The notes beneath the pieces were generated by a model that had not been told where the DNA came from, ran no database searches, and was given only the letters and a program-made list of their open reading frames with translations. From the NCBI GenBank assembly GCA_002407865.1, contig DHPI01000060.1, positions 1 through 9,230 of the forward strand: 9,230 nt of DNA, in the 5' to 3' direction. Source of the stretch: Spirochaetia bacterium UBA5368 (GTDB lineage: Bacteria > Spirochaetota > UBA4802 > UBA5368). A program made the position numbers and the translations under genes. Shown in pieces: positions 1 through 4,202 of this stretch (position 1 is its first letter; each line of letters begins with the position of its first letter).

Positions 1-22
1 AGTGGTTTACTTTTTGGGGTGC
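1..22. mobile_element. possible terminal inverted repeat of an IS3-family element (edge only)
   Basis: Read on the minus strand, the first 22 bases begin TGCACCCCAAAAAGT. This resembles the ends of many IS3-family (IS150-like) elements, which start TG, carry a CCCC(A)AAAAGT core, and end CA on the other side. No transposase lies inside the window; any element would extend to the left. The resemblance is from memory of the family and is short, so chance is possible. It fits the accessory nature of the next 2.4 kb. Confidence 0.25.
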
Positions 23-125
23 AGAACCTCCAACACGTCGGGTACCGCTTACTGTTTAATATATTCCATTTTAGTCAATTAATTTACATTTTTCCACAGA
101 CTCGCTGTATGAGAAGGCCCGAGTT

Positions 126-401
126 CTATTTATAAACATCTTTTCTATCATCGATATCAAGCATAATGACTAAGATTTTATCATTTTCAATCTTATAAAA
201 AATTCTATACTTCCCTACTCTGTATCGATAAAGGCCTTCGAATTCACCTTTAAGTTTTTTAATATTTGTTCCAAAGAATGGATTTTCACGCAGCTGCGGA
301 TACACATAATCTGAAATCTTTTTATAAATCTTACTATACTTTGCATCAGAAAGTTTTGAAGAAAAAGTGTCAGTTTCCGCAATTTTGAATTTATTCAACA
401 A
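126..401 (-). CDS. RelE/ParE-superfamily toxin of a type II toxin-antitoxin pair
   Basis: This 91-residue basic protein has the usual length and pattern of RelE/ParE toxins. The central stretch KKLKGEFEGLYRYRVGKYRI (residues 49-67) is followed by a FYKIENDKILVIML beta strand pair and a C-terminal DDRKDVYK (84-91). Family members either cut mRNA on the ribosome or poison gyrase; the sequence does not decide between them. The position often held by His in RIGHRxDVY is Asp here, so the nuclease chemistry may differ. No ATG lies near the front. I chose TTG at 399-401 because GGGGAAG (409-415) sits 7 nt upstream on the minus strand and an in-frame stop lies at 420-422. The start overlaps the end of the antitoxin gene by 11 bp, which implies translational coupling and more antitoxin than toxin. 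Its AT-rich codons differ from the core genes to the right. Confidence 0.85.
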   Translation of the reverse strand: MLNKFKIAETDTFSSKLSDAKYSKIYKKISDYVYPQLRENPFFGTNIKKLKGEFEGLYRYRVGKYRIFYKIENDKILVIMLDIDDRKDVYK

Positions 402-630
402 TTTTATACTTCCCCTTTTTTACATCATCCAGCCCCTTCTTGATGCCTGAAACTAGTTTGGCATCTTTCATTATATCAGCCATCTCATAATCTGAAACAT
501 AAATCTCATTCGTAAGGTATGACAGGGAGGCGTTCTCTATAAAATTAGAGATGGTACGACGTTCCCCGTCGGCAGCTTTTTTTAAAATATTGTAAACATT
601 GTCATCAACTCGGACTGTTATTGTTTTCAT
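391..630 (-). CDS. ribbon-helix-helix (CopG/RHH-type) antitoxin
   Basis: This 79-residue protein starts with a beta strand, KTITVRVDD (2-10). Two predicted helices follow (about 11-21 and 25-38, with RRTISNFIENAS), the arrangement of dimeric ribbon-helix-helix DNA-binding domains. The tail, rich in Lys and Asp (about 50-79, ending KKGKYKIVE), would be the part that wraps the toxin. It lies directly upstream of the RelE/ParE toxin and overlaps its start by 11 bp. This is the classic antitoxin-first order. The ATG at 628-630 has a good ribosome site, AGAGGTG, 6 nt upstream. Such antitoxins normally repress their own promoter, and repeated TATTCAA sequences cover the promoter here. The class assignment is firm by pattern; the exact family (CopG, MetJ-like or other) is not resolved. 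Confidence 0.85.
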   Translation of the reverse strand: MKTITVRVDDNVYNILKKAADGERRTISNFIENASLSYLTNEIYVSDYEMADIMKDAKLVSGIKKGLDDVKKGKYKIVE

Positions 631-653
631 TGTATCACCTCTTCAATAAGTAT

Positions 654-682
654 AATATATTCAATAATATTCAAAGTGTCAA
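654..682 (-). promoter_or_regulatory. sigma-70-type promoter of the toxin-antitoxin operon
   Basis: On the minus strand a perfect -35 TTGACA (682-677) is followed after exactly 17 bp by TATATT (659-654), a 5 of 6 match to the -10 box. It lies 24 nt upstream of the antitoxin ATG and points into the operon. The match is seen directly; activity is inferred. Confidence 0.75.
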
Positions 683-694
683 CTATTTATTCAA
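658..694. promoter_or_regulatory. putative antitoxin operator: three phased TATTCAA repeats
   Basis: TATTCAA occurs exactly at 658-664, 668-674 and 688-694 (plus strand), that is at 10 and 20 bp spacing, one and two helical turns. All copies therefore face the same side of the DNA. Together they span the -10 box, the spacer and the DNA just upstream of the -35 box. Ribbon-helix-helix antitoxins bind short repeated subsites cooperatively, so this is the natural candidate for the autorepression site. Confidence 0.5.
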
Positions 695-701
695 ACTCGG
701 G

Positions 702-974
702 CTTTCGTATAACGTTTTGCGTATGCCACGTTCGGCCGCAAGGCCGAATGCGGCGACTCGTGCTGAGCCTGTTAAAGCACGCCCGAACAAGCAAAGTACC
801 TGTGTTCAAAGGCCGTTACATCGATTTTGTTGCCCACACGCCGGTTAATTATAATATTCTATCGTAACAAGGGGCCGTACAAGTCCCACCCTTAGGGGGA
901 TTTAGGGGCCCAGCCTGTATCCTTTTTTGTCCAATCGAGTTAATGAATATTAAAAACACTGGAGGAGAAAGTGC
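702..974. other. gene-free structured interval between the two toxin modules
   Basis: I find no convincing protein here. It holds two hairpins. The first is 729-750, a 9-bp stem (one G-T pair) closed by a GCAA (GNRA-type) loop. The second is 759-781, with stem CGTGCT/AGCACG and an 11-nt loop. Further right, 886-911 is a C- and G-run segment of the kind common in repeated intergenic palindromes (CCCTTAGGGGG, then GGGGCCC). The base composition of 720-850 is GC-richer than the genes on either side, so this part may have a separate origin. Open frames crossing it overlap the toxin-antitoxin promoter and have no family-like features. Confidence 0.4.
729..750. repeat. hairpin with GCAA tetraloop
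   Basis: The arms CGTTCGGCC and GGCCGAATG pair over 9 bp around a GCAA loop. There is no following T-run, so it is not a standard terminator on the plus strand. GNRA loops are stable in RNA, which suggests a transcript-level structure or a REP-like palindrome. Confidence 0.5.
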
Positions 975-1091
975 TTGAAGAAAACGGACAGGTGGCGTAA
1001 TAAAAATGAACGTCCTTCAATTAGAATACGGAATGGGGCAAAATCCTGCATCCATCAAATGATGAATGGATATACAGTGCGAGGAGCGTAG
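975..1091 (+). CDS. possible 38-residue leader ORF upstream of the AbiEii-type module
   Basis: A TTG at 975-977 follows a strong GGAGG (961-965) and opens a 38-codon frame ending in TAG at 1089-1091. The product is very basic (it starts MKKTDRWRNKNERPSIRIRN and ends NGYTVRGA), and I do not recognise it. A GTG at 971 with the same ribosome site gives only nine codons. The stop lies 47 nt before the next gene. It could be a true small protein, a leader peptide that influences access to the next ribosome site, or the tail of a lost gene. Confidence is low because the start is non-ATG and the frame is short. Confidence 0.25.
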   Translation: MKKTDRWRNKNERPSIRIRNGAKSCIHQMMNGYTVRGA

Positions 1092-1129
1092 AGTACCGGA
1101 ATTGCACCCGGAAGTCCCAGGATTGCAGG
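1045..1129 (+). promoter_or_regulatory. long-range stem that would cover the next gene's ribosome site
   Basis: CCTGCATCC (1045-1053) can pair with GGATTGCAGG (1120-1129) in nine base pairs with one bulged T (1123). The 3' arm contains the AGG of the Shine-Dalgarno sequence AGGTGA (1127-1132) for the gene starting at 1139. The 5' arm lies inside the possible leader ORF, so ribosomes reading that ORF would melt the stem. The pairing is seen directly; the regulatory role is inference. Confidence 0.25.
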
Positions 1130-1138
1130 TGAAAATAA

Positions 1139-1465
1139 ATGTCTGAGAAAGATTACACAGAAATTATAAAGGCGATAAAGCGGGAATGCTTCTGGGATTA
1201 CAATATATCAGAAAATGAGATCCTTCATATTGCCGTTTCGGGATCCGATGCCGCTAAAAAAAAGCTTTTCGCCAAGATTATCTATAATTCAAGCGATAAA
1301 ATCAAATCTCTTGAAATTTTCAGCAGAGACGATTTGAGGCGGCTGTTTGATTCGTTTTCGCCATCCGGGCACAAAAGATTTATTGTAAAGAGTTTTTATA
1401 TTCTCGGCAATATTCTGTTAGGCAACAATAACAGAATAAAGGAGCTCGAATGGAGAAAAAGATAG
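1139..1465 (+). CDS. small protein of unknown family, probable partner (antitoxin?) of the AbiEii-type toxin
   Basis: This protein has 108 residues and no signal peptide or membrane segment. I do not recognise a named domain. Visible features are a charged N-terminal helix (about 3-16), the motif ECFWDYNIS (16-24), a mixed middle section (LFAKIIYNSSDKIKSLEIF, 43-61), a helical RDDLRRLF (63-70), and a basic C-terminus ending EWRKR. The ATG follows AGGTGA by 6 nt. Its last 16 bp overlap the start of the nucleotidyltransferase gene, so the two are translationally coupled and very likely act together. Textbook AbiE pairs use AbiEi, a larger winged-helix antitoxin of about 200 residues, and this protein is not that. 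An antitoxin role is inferred from position, size and overlap only. It is AT-rich like its partner. Confidence 0.65.
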   Translation: MSEKDYTEIIKAIKRECFWDYNISENEILHIAVSGSDAAKKKLFAKIIYNSSDKIKSLEIFSRDDLRRLFDSFSPSGHKRFIVKSFYILGNILLGNNNRIKELEWRKR

Positions 1466-2118
1466 AATATACACAGTTGTATGAATTGCAGGACAGAGCG
1501 CTTGATCTCATTTTTTCTCTGAACAATGAATTTTATCTTACCGGGGGAACAGCCCTTCACAGGTTTTATTATAATCTCAGGTATTCGGATGATCTCGATT
1601 TTTTTTCTTCGGCTGACCCGTTGTTCGGTGAAAATATCAGAGAAATACTTTCCTGCATGGATGATAAATCAATTGAATACACTCGGGAAGTACAGACAAA
1701 AGACTTTCAGCGCGTATTCGTGCAAAACAGGCTCCGGATTGATTTTATTAATGACAGGGTTCACAGGGAGGGCAAAAGCGCTGTTATACGAGGGATGCGA
1801 ATTGACAATATAACCAATATGCTGACCAATAAAATAACAGCTATTATGGACAGGGATGAAGAAAAGGATATTTTCGATTTATTTGCTATTGCATACAATG
1901 AAACGTATAATTGGGGCCACATACTTAAAATTGCCAATAAAAAATCGATTGTTGACAGAGGCATGCTGATTGAAAGACTGAGAATATTTCCCCTTGATTG
2001 GCTGGGCAATCTGAAAATTATAAAAGAGCTGATAATCAACAGGGAAGAAATTTCGCGGATGTGTACTGATATATTAAACGAAGCTGATAATTCATTGTTC
2101 CATTCCGCGGTTAAATAG
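1450..2118 (+). CDS. AbiEii/AbiGii-type nucleotidyltransferase toxin
   Basis: This 222-residue protein belongs to the AbiEii/AbiGii (PF08843-type) nucleotidyltransferases. Relatives include MenT toxins that add nucleotides to tRNA 3' ends and block translation. The N-terminal half carries the polymerase-beta-fold signature: TGGTAL (31-36) with His37, then SDDLDFF (46-52) giving the metal-binding pair Asp48/Asp50. A third acidic residue is likely Asp98 in LRIDF. The downstream helical motif with Lys128, Arg135 and KDIFDL (139-144) is also typical. All expected key residues are present, so it looks active. The ATG at 1450 has GGAG 5 nt upstream, inside the end of the preceding gene. The C-terminal third (about 150-222) is helical and less conserved. 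Roles in phage abortive infection or plasmid/island stability are known for the family; which applies here cannot be seen. Confidence 0.88.
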   Translation: MEKKIEYTQLYELQDRALDLIFSLNNEFYLTGGTALHRFYYNLRYSDDLDFFSSADPLFGENIREILSCMDDKSIEYTREVQTKDFQRVFVQNRLRIDFINDRVHREGKSAVIRGMRIDNITNMLTNKITAIMDRDEEKDIFDLFAIAYNETYNWGHILKIANKKSIVDRGMLIERLRIFPLDWLGNLKIIKELIINREEISRMCTDILNEADNSLFHSAVK

Positions 2119-2147
2119 TTTTTCCCAGGAAGGCCGGTCATTTCATC

Positions 2148-2203
2148 GCTTTCAATGAATAAATTTATATTCCCTCGCTTTCTGGACGTTAAAAATTGAA
2201 AGC
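2148..2203. repeat. 9-bp inverted repeat downstream of the AbiEii-type gene
   Basis: GCTTTCAAT (2148-2156) and ATTGAAAGC (2195-2203) are perfect inverted copies separated by 38 bp. There is no T-run close behind, so a factor-independent terminator is unlikely. It may be a weak structure or a remnant of the event that broke the neighbouring HEPN gene. Confidence 0.35.
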
Positions 2204-2224
2204 CTGTAATTGAGTCTATAAACT

Positions 2225-2380
2225 CTACCGTGAAAAGTCCATAACGCTTGGATTATTAAAAGGATATTTTTTTCTGAAATACGCCATTACGGCAGAGTGT
2301 TTCCTGAAATCTTTCTCTTCGAGCGCGAGAACAGCCCGTATCGCGTAAAACACCGCATAATATAAGCGATCAGGGGGCCC
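2225..2380 (-). pseudogene. fragment of a HEPN-domain protein (both ends missing)
   Basis: On the minus strand a 51-codon frame bounded by stops (TAA at 2381-2383, TAG at 2225-2227) encodes DRLYYAVFYAIRAVLALEEK, then DFRKHSAVMAYFRKKYPF. This is the central helix pair of HEPN proteins (typical pattern: RaYYAxFYAaraLL...HsgVixxF). There is no start codon in front and no ribosome site. The N-terminal helix (usually about 25-30 residues) is absent upstream. A +1 frame after the stop reads VYRLNYR and then NVQKAREYKF (to about 2152), which weakly resembles the family's C-terminal part, so a frameshift plus deletion may explain the break. The C-terminal region that carries the RNase motif (R-x4-6-H) in active members is not recognisable. 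HEPN proteins often pair with minimal nucleotidyltransferases as toxin-antitoxin systems. Homology is judged by eye but the match is strong for its length. Confidence 0.65.
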
Positions 2381-2388
2381 TTAGCAAA

Positions 2389-2406
2389 AATACAGAAATT
2401 TGTATT
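2389..2406. promoter_or_regulatory. operator-like palindrome upstream of the DUF1285/VKOR operon
   Basis: AATACA and TGTATT form a perfect 6-bp inverted repeat around a 6-bp centre, in the gap between the HEPN remnant and the first core gene, 69 bp before its ATG. Spacing and symmetry suit a dimeric repressor. I see no well-spaced promoter beside it, so this remains tentative. Confidence 0.25.
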
Positions 2407-2474
2407 GAAAAATACCTTCCGCCATTATTCCCTGTTCGCAATACTAATCGTGAAGACAGCCGGGGGACATTGTC

Positions 2475-2987
2475 ATGGACGAAAACTTTCCCGAGATTCC
2501 TGACTACATATTAAACCTCATTAAATCGGGCGAGCGGATAGACGAAATACGAATTGACCGCGAAGGCAACTGGCTTCACAACGGCGAACCGTTCGTCAAC
2601 CAGCGCATCATCGATTTTTTCAACCGATCGGTCGATATTACGAAAGACGGCGAGTACGTCATCCATTATTCCGATTTCGTGTATCCCATTGTCGTGGAAG
2701 ACGCGCCCGTGTTCGTTACCGGCGTGCGGTTCGAGGGATTCGGCGATTTCGAATCGGCCTTCATCACCCTGACCACGGGCGGCGAGGAAGAGCTCGGCAT
2801 TCACACTCTCCACTACAAACAGGACGCCGGGCTCTATTGCTATGTTCACGGCGGCATGCTGCTCGCGAAGTTCAAGAGGTCGCCGTCGTTCCAGGTGCTC
2901 GACCGCCTTGAGGAGAGCGACGACACGTTTTACCTCACGATTTGCGGCGAACGGATCGTTCTTTCGGAAAAGCTGGACGGACAATGA
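2475..2987 (+). CDS. DUF1285-like cytoplasmic protein of unknown function
   Basis: This acidic soluble protein of 170 residues has no signal peptide. The order of motifs matches my memory of the DUF1285 family: IDREGNWLHNGEPFVNQRII (27-46), then FF (48-49), then DGEYVIHYSDFVYPIVVEDAP (58-78), followed by beta-rich sequence (VFVTGVRFEG, LTTGGEEELG) and a C-terminal FYLTICGERIVLSE (152-165). Length agrees with that family, whose biochemical role is not known to me. The ATG has GGGGGA 7 nt upstream. Its stop overlaps the start of the VKOR-DsbA fusion in ATGA, so the two are co-translated, hinting at a link to envelope protein folding; that is inference only. Codon use is GC-rich, unlike everything to its left, and marks the first core gene. 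Confidence 0.7.
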   Translation: MDENFPEIPDYILNLIKSGERIDEIRIDREGNWLHNGEPFVNQRIIDFFNRSVDITKDGEYVIHYSDFVYPIVVEDAPVFVTGVRFEGFGDFESAFITLTTGGEEELGIHTLHYKQDAGLYCYVHGGMLLAKFKRSPSFQVLDRLEESDDTFYLTICGERIVLSEKLDGQ

Positions 2988-4201
2988 AAAAATTCATCTA
3001 CATTATTCTGCTGCTCGCGATGGCCGGCGCGGGCATATCGGGGCTGCTGGTGATCGACCACTATCATCCGGCGGTGCGTGAACGCATTGTCGCCTGCGGC
3101 GGCGGCATGATCGACCCATGCGGGGTTGTCAACCAATCCGATTACTCCGAAGTCTTCGGCGTGCCGCTGGCGTCGCTCGGCGTGTCTCTTTATCTGTTGA
3201 TCATCTTCATCGCATTGATCGCCGATTTCGCCGCAGGCGGCTACTACGCCCTCGCGGCTATGCTGCTTCTCTTGCTCTCGTCGGCCGCGGTAATCGCCGA
3301 TATCGCGCTGGCAGCGATCCTCATTATACTCGGTTATTTCTGCTGGCTGTGCGCGGCTACCTATGCGGCGAACATCGGCATCCTCGCGTGCGCCGTATTT
3401 TTGTATCGAACGTCGATGGCCGATGGCGGTCACAATTTTTTCGGCGCGATTAAAAACGCGCACTATGAGCTGCGCGCATCGTCTCACGCGCGCGCGGCGG
3501 CCGCCCTCTTTGTCTGCTTCTCGTTTTTTCTTCTTTTTACCGTCATCCTTTCAACGGGGATTATGAAAAGCCAGGCGGGCCCGCAGCCCGACGCGGAGCA
3601 GGTGCGCTCGTTTCTGAAAGAGTACTATGCAACTCCCGTGGAAAATCTCGACCTCCCCGAAAGCCCTATGGTGCTTGGCGACGAACGCGCAAAGGTGACG
3701 ATTGTCGCGTTTACCGACTGCCTCTGCGCCGCATGCTCGCAGTTTTATCTCACCGAAAAGTATTTGCTTACGCGGTATCCGGGCAGGCTGAAAATCGCGC
3801 ACTACGCGTTTCCACTTGATAAAGAATGCAACCCGCACGCGAAAAGGACGACGTATCCGCGGTCGTGCGTTGCGTCAAAGGCGATGTTCGCGGCCGCCGA
3901 CATGGGGATATGGAAGGATTACTATGTGCGGCACTTTTCCAGCCTCGGCCGCATGCGCCGCGACTATTCCGAACGCGGCGCAATAATCGCGGCGAGGGGC
4001 ATCGCGGACGAGGACGGCTTCGCCGAGGCGATGCGCTCGATCGAAACAGTGGACGCGCTCGACCGTCAGATTCAGATCGGCGGCGCGTTAAAGATCAGCG
4101 CAACGCCCACCCTCTTTATCGGCGGCAGGAGGATCGTCGGCGTACCGCCGAAGGAGATGCTGTGCGCCCTCATCGACGCGCAGCTCGCGGCGTCACGCTG
4201 A
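2984..4201 (+). CDS. VKOR-DsbA fusion: membrane thiol-disulfide oxidoreductase
   Basis: This 405-residue bifunctional enzyme should make disulfide bonds in exported proteins: the VKOR half passes electrons to quinone and the DsbA half oxidises substrates. The VKOR domain (about 1-145) has hydrophobic helices at 4-25, 63-81, 87-105, 107-120 and 125-141, loop cysteines C38 and C46 (CGGGMIDPC), a conserved GVPLASLG (59-66), and the active CWLC (120-123). A further membrane helix (about 172-190) links to a DsbA-type thioredoxin domain (about 218-405) with TDCLCAAC (active C248-A-A-C251, extra C246), another cysteine pair C282/C295, and the cis-Pro loop ATPTLF (373-378). I chose ATG 2984, which overlaps the preceding stop as ATGA; a longer frame from 2942 would add charged residues before the first membrane helix and overlap the neighbour heavily. 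All catalytic cysteines are present. The stop lies one base from the stop of the oppositely oriented priA. Confidence 0.9.
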   Translation: MKKFIYIILLLAMAGAGISGLLVIDHYHPAVRERIVACGGGMIDPCGVVNQSDYSEVFGVPLASLGVSLYLLIIFIALIADFAAGGYYALAAMLLLLLSSAAVIADIALAAILIILGYFCWLCAATYAANIGILACAVFLYRTSMADGGHNFFGAIKNAHYELRASSHARAAAALFVCFSFFLLFTVILSTGIMKSQAGPQPDAEQVRSFLKEYYATPVENLDLPESPMVLGDERAKVTIVAFTDCLCAACSQFYLTEKYLLTRYPGRLKIAHYAFPLDKECNPHAKRTTYPRSCVASKAMFAAADMGIWKDYYVRHFSSLGRMRRDYSERGAIIAARGIADEDGFAEAMRSIETVDALDRQIQIGGALKISATPTLFIGGRRIVGVPPKEMLCALIDAQLAASR

Positions 4202-4202
4202 G

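Noticed and set aside
706..821. Integron attC-like site
   Set aside because: Only the outer TAACG/CGTTA segments pair; the inner arms do not match well, and no integrase or second site is visible.
621..867. Two overlapping plus-strand open frames (75 and 63 codons) across the toxin-antitoxin promoter
   Set aside because: They cover a near-consensus promoter and hairpins, have no plausible ribosome site or family-like sequence, and contain low-complexity Arg/Ala stretches.
927..953. Promoter for the AbiEii-type module (TTGTCC with TATTAA)
   Set aside because: Each box matches only 4 of 6 consensus bases and the spacing is 15 bp, too weak to call.
1761..2141. A 126-codon minus-strand frame opposite the AbiEii-type gene
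   Set aside because: It is the antisense shadow of a clearly recognisable nucleotidyltransferase; its Ile/Ser-rich product reflects the AT-rich codons on the other strand.
2152..2260. An open minus-strand frame reading SITGFQFL then INLFIESDEM downstream of the HEPN fragment
   Set aside because: It has no start codon or family match and merges into the antisense shadow of the AbiEii-type gene.
2942..2983. An upstream start adding 14 residues to the VKOR-DsbA fusion
   Set aside because: The added charged residues precede the first membrane helix and overlap the DUF1285-like gene, while ATG 2984 gives an MKK signal-anchor start and an ATGA overlap.
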